The notes under the pieces are model-generated. The model ran no database searches, was not told the origin of the DNA, and worked only from the letters and a program-made list of their open reading frames with translations. Shown here piece by piece: positions 33,446 through 44,796 of a stretch of DNA of 64,000 nucleotides. Every line of letters starts with the position of its first letter. Positions within the stretch are counted from its first letter, which is position 1. Both the position numbers and the translations under genes were made by a program. This DNA comes from Nilaparvata lugens (taxonomy: Eukaryota; Arthropoda; Insecta; Hemiptera; Delphacidae): positions 50,844,970-50,908,969 of the forward strand of contig NC_052505.1 of the NCBI RefSeq assembly GCF_014356525.2, written 5' to 3'.

Positions 33446-33672
33446 ACACTATATAATAACTTTGTTGAAGTTCTGACACTGTGTTACTAGTAAATATTTG
33501 AAAAAACACTTACTTTTGAATGGAGTCTTGAGGAATGCATTTCACTCCTGAAGAGGAGCTTCATCAGCCTGACACCAGGGGCGCTTGCTCTTATGGGTTG
33601 GACTGTGTGGCCAAAATGTGGGAAAATATTACATTTGATTTGAGGTTAAGTTGATCATTTAATAGGTTGGAT
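33446..33672 (-). repeat. Penelope pLTR, minus-strand copy
   Basis: Inverted repeat of 34743-34965, over about 220 bp with few mismatches. On the minus strand it carries CTGATGA and GAAA separated by a short hairpin (33539-33577), as in the plus-strand copy. Lies directly before the N-terminal half. Confidence 0.8.
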
Positions 33673-33680
33673 TTGTCATA

Positions 33681-34757
33681 GTGGACAACAATCCACCAGA
33701 ACACACCAGAGAGCTAATAGAAATATTAAAAATCATAACATCACAAAATTACTTCACTCATGATCAAAAATACTTCAGTCAAAAAGAGGGTTTTCCAATG
33801 GGAAGCCCAATCTCCTGTAAACTAGCTGAAATTTTCCTGCAACACATGGAAGAAACAAAAATATTCAAAAATAAACATGCAGAAAAAATCATTTATTGGA
33901 AAAGATATGTTGATGACATAATACTGCTCTACAAAGGAAATGCCAGACAATGTGATCAACTCCTCTCAGAATTGAACAAAATACACAAAAACATACATTT
34001 CACTGCAGAATATGAAACCAACAATGCCCTAAACTTTCTGGACCTCTCCATATCAAAACAGGACAACAAACCAAGATTTAATATTTTCAGAAAGCCCACA
34101 ATGACAGATACACTCATACATGGAACATCAAACCATCCACCACAACACAAACTTGCTGCCTTTAACTCCATGATCCATAGACTAATAAGCATCCCACTTA
34201 CAAAAGAAGACTACCAGACAGAATTGAACACTATAAAATATCTGGCACAAAACAATGGCTACTCATCCAATGTAATAGACAAAATACTTCATAAAATGAA
34301 AAACAAGAAACAGAAACCCCCAAATCCCAATAAATATGTCACACTAACATATTTCAATCAAAAATCACAATCCATAGCAAACATATTCAAAAATTCAGGC
34401 TACAAAACAGCATTTAGAAACAACAACAACTTGAACACCCAACTAAAAACACGAAAAATAGACAGCTCACAATTTGAAAAGACAGGAATTTATAAGCTAA
34501 AATGTAATACATGCCCAAAATTCTATATTGGGCAGACCGGCCGTAGCTTCAAAATAAGATACAATGAGCACATAAAAGCAGTAAATTCAAATTCAGAATC
34601 TACATATGCAGAACATTTAATAGCCACAGGACACAATCACAAAAACATACATACAGATATCGAAATCCTACACATTCTTCAAAAAAGCCAGAGACTCAAC
34701 ACACTAGAACAATACAAAATTTTCAAACACCTCCACTATGACAAATCCAACTTATAA
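33681..34757 (+). pseudogene. Penelope-like RT C-terminal part with GIY-YIG endonuclease
   Basis: An open frame of 358 codons without an ATG at its start, so 5'-truncated, not broken inside. RT motifs: QKEGFPMGSPISCKLAEIFL (motif B region) and YWKRYVDDIILLYKG (catalytic YVDD), then NALNFLDLSI and FRKPTMTDTLIH. The C-terminal endonuclease is GIY-YIG type: TGIYKLKCNTCPKFYIGQTG, RSFKIRYNEH and a distal EHLIATGHNH. It uses the arrangement CxxC before FYIGQTGR, as in endonuclease-bearing Penelope elements. Intact catalytic residues suggest relatively recent insertion. It stops at 34755-34757, just inside the terminal repeat. Confidence 0.88.
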
Positions 34758-34965
34758 AATGATCAACCTTACTTCAAATCAAATGTGATATTTTCCCACA
34801 TTTTGGCCACACAGTCCAACCCATAAGAGCAAGTGCCCCTGGTGTCAGGCTGATGAAGCTCCTCTTCAGGAGTGAAATGCATTCCTCAAGACTCCAATCA
34901 AAAGTAAGTGTTTTTTACAAATATTTACTAGTAACACAGTGTCAGAACTTCAACAAAGTTATAAT
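34743..34965 (+). repeat. Penelope pLTR, plus-strand copy
   Basis: Follows and slightly overlaps the RT/GIY-YIG frame. Near-identical in reverse complement to 33446-33672. Contains the hammerhead-like core at 34838-34877. Confidence 0.8.
34838..34877 (+). ncRNA. Hammerhead-ribozyme-like core in Penelope pLTR
   Basis: The order of pieces is a CCTG-GTGT-CAGG hairpin (stem I), CTGATGA (34850-34856), a stem GCTCC..GGAGT (stem II), then GAAA (34874-34877). Penelope-like elements are known to carry hammerhead ribozymes in their terminal repeats. The expected UH cleavage dinucleotide before stem I is not present in either copy (CC instead), and stem III is weak, so this copy may be inactive. The inverted copy has the same core. 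Confidence 0.5.
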
Positions 34966-36400
34966 TCATTCTTGTGAGGGGATCCATGCCCTTGTTAAAG
35001 ATAATTTTTCCCTGTTAAATATCATCCTTGTAGGGAAATTCCTATTCTCTGAGAGTAAATTTTCCTTGCTTAGTTTTCATATTGTAGAGTGGCCCCTGTA
35101 TTTATTTTTGCATAGCAGTTTTGGACTAGCTATAATTCTTAGTAGGAAAATCTCAATCCTTTTCCTAGAGAACTCAGGTGCAACTTGAGTTTGTCCCTGT
35201 TGAAGTTAACAGACTGCGACGTCCTTTCTCTTATTTTTTCCTAATTTTCCCTATTCTGGAATCCTTCCAGCTCACAGGTACAGCTTGTGAACTTACTGGT
35301 CGAAGTCATCAGACTGCGACAAACTTCCTCATACTTTCTCTCAACTTCTCCTATCCTTAAATCCTTCCAGCTCTCAGGTACAGCTTGAGAACTTCCCAGT
35401 CAAAGTCATTAGACTGTGACAAACTTCCTCGTACTTTCTCTTAACTCTCCCTATTCCAAAATCCTTCCAGCTCTCAAGTACAGCTTAAGAACTTCCCGGT
35501 CGAAGTCATAAGATGCGACAAGCTTCCTCTTACTTTCACCTAACTCTTCCTGTACTAAAGTCCTTCCTGATTTCAGTTCCAGATTCGAGATCATCCTAGT
35601 CGCGGTTTTTCAGACCTGCAAATCCTGATTGATTTTTTATTCTTGTGGGGGGGGGATCCCTGTCCTTGTTAAAAATAATTTTTCCCTTTTAACTTTCATC
35701 CTTGTAGGAAAATTCCTATTCTTTGAGAGTAAATTTTCCTTGCTTAGTTTTCATATTGTAGAGTGGCCCCTGTATTTATTTTTGTATAGCAGTTCCAGAC
35801 TAGTTATAATTCCTAGTAGGAAAATCCCAATCCTTCTCCTAGAGAACTCAGGTGCAACTTGAGTTTGTCCCTGTCGAAGTTGACAGACTGCTATGTCCTT
35901 CCTCTTATTTTCTCTCAACTTTCCCTATTCTAAAATCTTTCCAGCTCTCAGGTACAGCTTGAGAATTTCCCGGTCGAAGTCATCAGACTGTGACAAACTT
36001 CCTCATACTTTCTCTTAACTTTTCCTATTCCAAAATCCTTCCAGCTCTCAGGTACAGCTCAAGAACTTCCCGGTCGAAGTAATCAGACTGTGACAAGCTT
36101 TCTCTTACTTTCTCCCAACTTTTCCTGTACTGAAATCCTTCCTGATCTCAGTTCCAGATTCGAGATCATCCTAGTCGCGGTTTTTCAGACCCGCAAATCC
36201 TTTTATAAAATTCCTAGAAACCTATCCCCTTTAATAGCAAATATTATTTGCTGGTTTTCCCTGTGGAAAATTCACGAATTTTCCAGTGATCTCAGTTGCA
36301 AATTAGAGATCGATTTTGTTGCAGTCCTCAGGCTGGCAATTGCTTGGAAAATCCCATCAATATCTTTCCCTGGATTAGGAGTCTCTGACTAGATATTTTC
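34966..36400 (+). repeat. Compound tandem repeats (about 660-bp and about 110-bp periods)
   Basis: 34970-35230 recurs at 35632-35890 (GTTAAARATAATTTTTCCCT, then CCTTGTAGG, GTGGCCCCTGTATTTATTTT). Between and after them a roughly 110-bp unit repeats about five or six times, recognisable by AATCCTTCCAGCTC, AGGTACAGCTTGAGAACTT and GGTCGAAGTCATCAGACTG. Non-coding; lies in the last Mctp intron. Element class not recognised. Confidence 0.75.
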
Positions 36401-37429
36401 CTTGTGGACAATCCTGGTAGATTCCTTTCCTACCCTGACAACGACAAACTGTTGTCTTCCTGATATTATTCTACAGACTGTGTCTGTGAAAATCCTTTCT
36501 ATCCTCTCATAATAGTCGACATACTGACTATTAATTAAAAAGCGTTTCGTACGATTGAGAGTGATTTACATTCCCTTAAGGGTTGATACAGATTAGCCCT
36601 TAATAACCGTCGCGCTACATCACGCTACGTCAAGATCCTTTCGCAGCTACAGGCTCGCGATTCAGAAATCCAACACCTAAAACTCTGTATACTGAATCTT
36701 AACTTGAATATCCTGTATTGAAAACTTATATCCCATACTGGGCTAGCAGGATCAATTTGATGATCGATAAAGCGCAATTGTCAGATTGCGGATTATTGAA
36801 CAAGCATCTGTTTGCTGTAGAGAATAATAATTTTATTATTGATTCTCTGTTCCCTATACCCCATACCTCATACCCTGTACCCTATTCTCTATAGCTTACA
36901 CCCTATACCGTACCCGATTTAACTATATCTTAAATACCACTAACGACTCTATTGATCCACCATACCTTTACCCCATAGCTCTTACCTTAAACCCTATAGA
37001 AAATCCTCTTTCTGGGCTCGCAGATCCAGTCTGCCCGCCGTCAGCTCGCAGTCGGTTCAGACTGCGTACTGCTGCCTTTATTAGTAGAAATATTTGTAGG
37101 GATCTGATAATCAGAACTGTCAAACACTCTTCCCTTGAACTTGAAAATCTCGCGAAAAAAGCAGTGGGTAAAGAATCAGGATAGGGGGAGAAGTGTAGGT
37201 CCGATATCTCCACCAGTCAGTACGGACACTGACCTCGACCCATACCCGGCTGTAGCTAGTCCGCGTCATAGTATAACAGACACAGTCAAAACCCTTTAGG
37301 ATTTTATTCGTGGCATGTTGCTGAACCTTTTGATCTGATGAAGGTTGTTGAAAAGATTATCACAATTAACAATATATATATTTTTTTAAATTTAAAAAGG
37401 ATAATTATAGTGCCACTTTTCGATATCAA
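36401..37429 (+). other. Mctp intron: unrecognised, with degenerate ACCCTATA repeats
   Basis: 36840-37000 is a degenerate array of CCCTATACC/CCCATACC-like words. The rest (including a more GC-rich 37000-37300) matches nothing I recognise. Confidence 0.4.
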
Positions 37430-37765
37430 TAAAATCCTATTATATTAGGCGAGCAATGTCTGTATATATTTATTTATTTGGGTATTTATTTATGACCAAC
37501 GGATCTCAAAAACGGCTCTAACGATTTTCACGAAAATAGATTTAATCACGCGGTAATAGATTTTCATGAAATTTGGCAGGTATGTTCCTTTTTTAATTGC
37601 GCATCGACGTATATACAAGGATTTTGGAAATTTTTCATTTCAAGGACAATATAAAAGGAGCCCCTTCATACGCCAATATTAGAGTAAAAATCAGACTATA
37701 CAATTATTCATCATAGATCAGCTGACAAGTGATTACACAGATGTGTGGAGAAGCCAGTCTATTGC
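37430..37765 (+). mobile_element. Fragment of a TCCTATTATA-type element (Helitron/Helentron-like), 5' part
   Basis: Begins TCCTATTATATTAGGCGAGC and contains GGATCTCAAAAACGGCTCTA and ACGATTTTCACGAAA. The same start is seen at 45060 (+) and 46306 (-). Only the 5' part is present here. Confidence 0.5.
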
Positions 37766-37769
37766 AACG

Positions 37770-38634
37770 TTAGTAGACAGAAGGTTGATCACTCACAGGT
37801 GTAAGATTCGAAGTGGTGGGGGGAACGCCAGCGTGACGTCACGTGTAGTAAAAAAGTGATAGAGTAACCACACTGAGCATACAGTTTATTCACTGTATCT
37901 TCAAATACATCGTTGTTTAATCCCCTCAAGATTGACCTAGAACTTGAAAATTCTCCATACTTATAGCGAATTATTCACCGATTCTAATGATGTTGTTCAA
38001 TATATCAAGTTCATTCAACTTGTATGAATAAAATGAAGTTGAAAGTTTTTCAAGAATTTAAACACGTGACATGAAAAAGTTAATAAGCTGGAAAAGCGTT
38101 AGTAGACAACGTTATACTATTATAATTTCAGATTAACCCATAAAAAATCTTGATAAACCAATGCATTTCAATAAAACAATAAACCGATCCCGATAAATTC
38201 AATGAATTTCATTCATATAAATGCACTGAACACATGCTGGTATCGAGCACATGTTCTACGTGAATCAAAATATCTCATCCCCGAAATTCACAAGCTGATG
38301 TATAGCCAAACTACAAAATATAAACACAACCTAGTAGATAAAGAAACCTTAAGTGTTTGAAAGGGAAGGTTAGGATGTGGGTTTTTTGCTTCTATATTGC
38401 AAAATGCTTGTATTATTCAAATGTTTTGATAATCATTGTAAAGCAGAAACAGAAAGCTTGCATGTCAAAAAATGTTTGTGTTATATAATTTGACTATAGG
38501 TCACCGTATGATTTTCAAGAATGCGATATTCTGCCTACTCTGTACTACAGCCTACGTCACGGCTGCAGTTCCCCCACTCCAATTTCATTTCAACTAAAAT
38601 ACTATAGATGAGTGACCAACCTTCTGTCTACTAA
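37770..38634. mobile_element. TIR element, about 865 bp
   Basis: Inverted termini TTAGTAGACAGAAGGTTG on the left (37770) and the complement CAACCTTCTGTCTACTAA on the right (to 38634). Both are flanked by sequence with GTCTATTGC, which may derive from the target. No transposase frame inside. Superfamily not assigned. Confidence 0.6.
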
Positions 38635-38765
38635 TTTTGAGTCTATTGCTGTATTTCCATAAGGTCTAAGGTTTCAATCAGGTACTTGTGGATGAGAATA
38701 CTGCGTGAGGTCTACTGTTCACAGAACTACTAGTATTTTCTGATGAAATAATGTATTTTACTATA

Positions 38766-39672
38766 CAGGATGGGTGAAAAGTCCGAGAACGGCTTAATAT
38801 CTCATACTCAAAGGTAATTTGATAGTGGGTGTGATTGGGGATCCTACTCAAATTGAAAATACTACCTACTTTACTATGACTTCAAAAATTTGGTCCGCCA
38901 TCTTGGATCCACCATATAGAATGCAACTTTGTTTTTTTAAATAGGACGTTTGTCATGCAATACTCATGATTTTGATACGAAATTTCAAGAAAAAATGAAT
39001 GGTGAAAACCGCACATCGATATCTCAAACCGTTCAGAAGATATTCACATTATTAATCAATACCACTTATCTATTTCATTTCTGATATGCATGATATTGAT
39101 TAATAATGAGAATATATTCCGAATGGTTCGAGATATCGATATGCGGTTTTCACCATTCATTTTTTCTTGAAATTTCGTATCGAAATCATGTATTACATGA
39201 CCACCTTCCTATTTAAAAAAACAAAGTTGCATTCTATATGGCGGATCCAAGATGGCGGACAAAATTTTTGAAGTCATAGTAAAGTAGTATTTACAATTTG
39301 AGTAGGATTCCCGATCACACCTACCATCAAATTACCTTTGTGTATGAGATATGAAGCCGTTCTCTGACTTTTTTCTCTCCTCTCTGCTTTGAATAGTATT
39401 GATTAATAATGTGAATACCTTCTAAACAGTTTGAGATATCGATATGCAGTTTTTGCCATTCTTTTTTTCTTAAAATTTCGTATTAAAATCATGTATCGCA
39501 TGACCACCTTTCTATTTGAAAAAATAAAGTTGCATTCAATATTGCGGACCAGATTTTTGAAGTAATAGTAAAGTAGTACTTCCAATTTGAGTAGGATCCC
39601 GAATCACACCCATCGTCAAATAACATTTGTGTATTAGATATTGAGCCGTTCTCGGACTTTTCACTCATTCTG
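38766..39672. mobile_element. Fold-back MITE with TA duplication next to the last Mctp exon
   Basis: Outer ends CAGGATGGGTGAAAAGTCCG and, inverted, CAGAATGAGTGAAAAGTCCG; TA flanks both (38764-38765, 39673-39674). Left arm 38766-39061 and right arm 39095-39378 are inverted copies separated by about 33 bp. A third arm (39400-39672) repeats the right arm directly. It ends 75 bp before the last exon. Confidence 0.8.
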
Positions 39673-39747
39673 TATGTATTAAAGGATATAATATTATGGT
39701 ATCCATGAATGAGTGATGAACTAATACTCTTGATTTCTATTTCGTAG

Positions 39748-39828
39748 ATCGCCTTCCGGGAGTTGAGGCCTCATTCACTCTCTGACCAGGATAGAAGAAA
39801 CCAACGCAAAAAACATAAAGTCTCCTAG
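39748..39828 (+). CDS. Mctp: Mctp, last coding exon
   Basis: Acceptor TATTTCGTAG|ATC; 26 codons and TAG: IAFRELRPHSLSDQDR then RNQRKKHKVS. Phase 0, matching exon d. A short basic C-terminal tail is usual for MCTP proteins. The 9,504-bp intron before it contains the Penelope element and the fold-back MITE. Confidence 0.82.
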   Translation: MAFRELRPHSLSDQDRRNQRKKHKVS

Positions 39829-40942
39829 CAAGCGAGTTGATCCGAAATTGAACTGTTCTAGTCACCAAAGCCTTTCCAATAGTAGTTTTAAGACATTAGA
39901 TTTAATACTGTTGTGTTTAAAGTATATAATATGCTGAGTTTGTATAGCTGATAACATTTTCCAGTATTAAAAGTTACCCTCATTCCGGAACAGGATGTTC
40001 AAATTGAAGACTGTGTAGCTGTTGTTATTATATAAAGCTCAAATTCGAAGAATAATGGATGTGCTACTCGTAGCCTATGTGAAATTATAAAGTGAGCCAT
40101 AGATGTTTGTCAATTTATTGTATTTGGATTATTTTGTACGATAGTATCTGTATAGTCCAAAATTTGTTGATTTGGAATTTTATACTGTTTATAGCAAACA
40201 ATATTCCATGCCGATGATTAATAGTCTATTAGATTGTTAGTTGCTAGCAGTCGATATAGTGTATTATATTTATAAATACCTTGTGCATGTTATGTGAAGC
40301 TTTATAAGAATTTCATATTCATATGTTGATAAAAAGAGCGAATGATTTTGAAATTGTTATTTGTTACAAGAGAATGTTTTTAATTAATGTTGAATTTGTA
40401 GAAAGTTTGTAAATATAACTCTTAAAAATTAACTCTGTAAATTTTACATTATAACATAAAAACGTTCAAGACTCGATATTTTGAATCTAGATGTTGCTTA
40501 AATAATGTGCTTTCCATTATTTCAAAATAATTCATCATCAACATATCTTTTCTCATTCTATTTATAGATGCATTAAATTAATACAATGTCAATTGTAACT
40601 AATGAAAAACTGTCCTCTTTGAACCATCATCAAGTTGATTTGGTCTCCATTTGAGTTTAGTAAAAGGAATGGAATTTTATAAAAAAACTACTGAGTCTGT
40701 TTTTTTTTTTAATTTCATTGAACTAAAATCATAAATGTATTGTTTCATGTTGGCTAATTTATTATTTGATATCCTGGTATCAATCATTTTTGAATATTGT
40801 GAGCATTATTAAATTGATCAAGTTCTAAAATTTCAACACCAACACTATGGCATGAAAATGACTTGAAAATTCTACTGATTATGATCTCAATATCACTCCA
40901 CATTTCTATTATAATAATATCTGAATAACTTGGTATTTTATA
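39829..40942 (+). other. Mctp 3' UTR and downstream flank
   Basis: AT-rich sequence after the stop codon. No canonical AATAAA was seen close to the stop, so the end of the transcript is not placed. No other gene recognised. Confidence 0.45.
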
Positions 40943-42050
40943 CAGCATGTCCCACGAAGAGGGTAACACGTTTAATTTTATATTATGTGCCCGCCCATTC
41001 ATGCACCGAACTATTTAAATTTTACAAAGTTTACAAAGTAGGATCTGAAAATTTTCTGTGGAAATTTCAGCTCTCTAACCTTTATGCATGCAAAATGGCG
41101 GCATATTATTGAGAATTTTACCAATTCGCTTACTACTTCCATGAGTTATAATCTGATTTCTTTACTAGGCTACGTTGCGGTAGTATTGCCTCATTTGATG
41201 GTACCAGAAATTCATCAAGCAATCTTCCAACAAGATGGTGCTTTACCTCATTTCGCAAATCATGTCAAGCAATTACTAAATTACAAAGTTCATGACCGTT
41301 GATTGGTCGTGGAAATTTATTTATTTATTTATACAATATGACAATTTCCACTGAGTCTAACAAGACTACAAAACAAAATAGCACTGTACATGAATAAACT
41401 ATAAGTATTAATGTAAAACTAAAAGTATAATAGATGAGCACAGTAAAAATTAATATAGATTACTACAACAAAAACAAGATGGAAATAGAAAAATGAGAAG
41501 GAAAAAAAAGAAAAAAAAGTCAGCAGCTCGTGAACCCATGCAAAAATCATTATCTACATTTCATAAGTAAGTAATTATAAAAGAAAGAATACAACTTCTC
41601 CTCGCTACCAGCTAGCAAAGCCAGCAAACACCTTTCTCACTACAGCATTCACATGAACCTCCCAAGTGAGTGCGTTGTCAATCAGCATGCCAAGCAGCTT
41701 GATCCTATCATCACATATGAGTTCCACTCCATCCAAGGTTACAGAAGGTAGACCATCGCTCCTTGTCTAATTTGTCTTTGTGAGATGATTTTTTAGATTG
41801 GCCACCAGATCTGAAAATCTAAAATCACCAGATTTAACTGTGACTTCTTTCTATGGGGTTACTTGAAGGAAAAAGTTCATACCCATAGCTTCTATAATGA
41901 TGAGGAACTGGAATGATGAATAGAAGAGGAACTTCTCCGGATACCGCGAAGTTTCTTTGTAAGAGTTTACAAATGATTTCTCAAGCGCTGTTATCAGTGT
42001 GTTGCTGTGAATGGGTTTCAATTTGAATAATTTTGGACTTCAAGGTTTTT
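40943..42050 (+). mobile_element. Mariner-like element fragment, interrupted by a LINE tail
   Basis: Begins near CAGCATGTCCCACGAAGAGG after TA. 41170-41317 reads LPHLMVPEIHQAIFQQDGAL and PHFANHVKQLLN, the second catalytic region (DGAxPHF) of mariner-type transposases. From about 41790 a degraded WPP..DLT..DF segment continues it. The two parts are separated by a LINE 3' fragment at 41318-41790. Confidence 0.65.
41318..41790 (-). pseudogene. LINE 3' end with RT C-terminal fragment
   Basis: The minus strand reads GLPSVTLDGVELICDDRIKL then LGMLIDNALTWEVHVNAVV (about 41620-41760), an RT thumb region. It is followed by a stop-containing tail and an (AAAT)n 3' end at 41318-41336. Short GATTGG-like sequence lies near both junctions. 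It splits the mariner fragment. Confidence 0.65.
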
Positions 42051-43968
42051 CATTAGGCTATACTAGTTTTATTTGAAAGTCGTATTGCCTTAAAGTGCAA
42101 CAATAAAAATATTTTTTAAAGCTTGTGACGTTCTGCTCCTTGGAGGGGCATGGACGTGCACGAAAATGAATAGTTATAAACTTGGAGTTATTAAACCCAA
42201 AAAAAATTATAACCATAAACCATGAGAAATATTTCTCGACGTCCCATGTTGTGTCGGCATGTGTCACGTTCTGCTCCGTGGAGGGGCATGAACATACACT
42301 AAATAACTATAAATTTTGAACAATTAAACTAAAACCCAAATAAACAGTTGGAAACTTTGAGGTTATGAAACTGTACCTCGTAATTATAGGTTATGTTGAT
42401 CTTCGCCCGACCTGCAAAGGCATAGATGGCAACAAAGTTATGATCTAGGCAGAGTGAACGGTGTATAGAAGTGATTGATTTGATAAAATAGTTTGTTGAA
42501 TTGGTAGGTTGGCGGTCTACAAAGGTAGCCGAAGTAGGAACTGTAAACTTCCGAACTGATGCTGTAGTTGGAAATGTGATAAATTAAAATTAAATTAAAT
42601 TCAATAATAATATGCAGTTCAGTTTGAATCTGCCTATTATAATCAATGATGTCGCTAGGACCAAGCAGAGATTTAAACTTCTGAATGAACTCACTCTCCA
42701 AATAATGACCAGGATACTTAGATTCTAATACCTGTTTTACAGTTGGGAGAGATAATAGACCGCCCAAGACAACAAACAAAATGGCGAACCGGGTCTCTGA
42801 TAAATACTATAGGTTGTAAGATTGCAAAGTGCCAAACCAAGACAGTAGATGCTTCGAGTACCGAGTTTAATTTTGATGCTGTCTATGCGATCAATTAGCT
42901 CCCCTTGCGGCATTAACTGGCAGTTAATGCTGGATCCAAGACACCTCGATGTGGTAGGTTGACAGCAGTCGATCTTACTTGATTCGGGAGGATATCTCCA
43001 ATAAAATATTCTATTACTTGATATGAATATCGACTACCATCTACCACCAGAATAAATAATTTTCTAATAATATTCATGATACTCAACAATATCTGACTAC
43101 TACAAAGTAGGTCGTGTCCTGCACGATCGATATGTGTCAGTCAAGAAAGAACAAACCTGGAGGTGTAATGAAATAAATTCAGAGAGATGAATAGAAAATA
43201 TAAATATAATGTTGAAGAAATACCCAAATATAGCAAAAAATTGAATTGATAGATGAACAGATTATACAAAATGTAGTTACAAACTGATAATGAGTAAATA
43301 TTGAATGATAATAAAGTTGAACCTTCAAATAATAGATACTGTATGAAAATGTGATAATTTTAAATTGATTAAATTGAGGTAGGTGATAGCCCTTGAAAAG
43401 GGTCATAAGGCATATAAAACTAAATAGGCCAAGTAGGCTAATAAAAATTATGATTTGAAAATTTAATAAAATTGCCAATAAAAGATTTCAGGGTGAGGGT
43501 TCGCCTAAGGAAATAGACCTTTCGGCTAAGTACAGCATGAATATAAAATTCTACTTATTGAATAAGAATCATTTAGCCTATAATAATTTGGTACCCTTAA
43601 ATCTATACAGTAGCCTAGTCATGACTCTTTCCCAAATTGACAAATTTATGCACTGTATAATTTTCGTAGAATAGCGGGGATCCCCTTTTATATGTTCGAA
43701 TAACTTTATGTGGACTTTTGTTTCCATTTTCGTATTCGAAATATATTCGGCCGTAGAATATTTCGTGCCGGCTGGATCCATCACGCGTGGCAAAATCGTC
43801 GATCAGACCTCACTATTAGAATTTTAGGGACTTTTTAAATGAATTTGTAAAAAATTAATATCACATATTATTATAGGAACTTTAGAACAACTTATAAAAA
43901 CAGATAGAACAATAATTAAATTACATTGAATCAAGAATTAAAGCTTTTAAAAAATTAAGTGTGTGGAT
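42051..43968. other. Region without recognised genes; a possible minus-strand frame
   Basis: 42110-42145 and 42262-42295 share a direct repeat (ACGTTCTGCTCC, TGGAGGGGCAT). On the minus strand between about 42970 and 42600 two overlapping open stretches occur, one with GSSINCQLMPQGELIDRID and LGLALCNLTTY, the other with VLESKYPGHYLESEFIQKF and LLGPSDIIDYN. They look coding-like but I cannot assign them. The remainder is AT-rich with nothing seen. Confidence 0.35.
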
Positions 43969-44649
43969 CAGGGGTGCCCACAAGGGGGGGGCATGGCGCA
44001 ATCTGCGCCATCAACATTTTTGGGGGGGGGCATGATTTTTTGTATATTTTATGTCAACATTTTGAATTATGATTAAAAAATCAAGGTATTAAATAGAGAT
44101 ATCCTAATGTAGTTAATTTTTCCCACCTTTACAATGTTATATTTTGCTAAGTGTAACTCAATATAAAGCATAAGCACAAATGATAATATTTTGTATGCAG
44201 GAATTTTAGTAATTTTAAGCCTATGAGTTTGAAGGTGAATCTTTGACAAAAATAAATTATAACTTCATCATCCACTATTATTCTGATTTCATTTGCTTCA
44301 TTTTAATTTTTAATGGTCCTGTGTTTGAGTTTCCTTGCTGTTGCAAGAAATATGCGATATTTTTCTCATTTTCACAGTCTCGACAGTTTTTCGATATAAA
44401 CAGTAATGCAAGATCAATTTAGGGTAACTCAGCTTATAGAGCATGAAATTTTCTCCCATTTAAGATCAATCGCAAGTTTCTATCATGCATTGTACTCATT
44501 TTAGAGACTCTTAATTAACAGTAAAATCGCAAGAAAAATGAGAAAATAAAGATCATCATTCAATTGGCTGTAACTTTTGAACGGTATTGAAAACAGAAGT
44601 ATATTTCATGGGAGTGAAAAGAGGAGAAAATTCATCACAACCTCGACCA

Positions 44650-44796
44650 CTTTTTGGATTTTGCATCTGAAGTGTTCCACAAGATACGCAACGTTGCATA
44701 TGCGAGACTGTGAGAATGGGGAAAATATCACAAATTTCTCGAACATTCAAAGTTGCGTATCTTGTGGAACACTTCAGATATAAAATCCAAAAAGTA
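44650..44796. repeat. Inverted repeat, arms about 47 bp
   Basis: CTTTTTGGATTTTGCATCTG and following GTTCCACAAGATACGCAAC are inverted at 44746-44796. Lies in the hAT interior. Can form a hairpin with a loop of about 50 bases. Confidence 0.75.

Larger units (their letters stand above)
32517..34965. mobile_element. Penelope-like element, broken and head-to-head
   Basis: The N-terminal half of a Penelope-like protein is on the minus strand (32517-33439) and the C-terminal half on the plus strand (33681-34757). A terminal repeat (pLTR) lies between them at 33446-33672, and an inverted copy follows the C-terminal half at 34743-34965. Inverted, 5'-truncated partial copies are usual for this family, so this is probably two truncated copies or one rearranged copy, not a functional element. 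Confidence 0.85.

Noticed and set aside
33446..33672. LTR retrotransposon terminal repeats at 33446 and 34743
   Set aside because: They are inverted, not direct, and flank Penelope-type RT/GIY-YIG coding, so they are pLTRs.
43179..43478. 99-codon hydrophobic minus-strand frame
   Set aside because: Phe/Ile/Tyr-rich composition is what AT-rich DNA gives by chance; no flanking signals.
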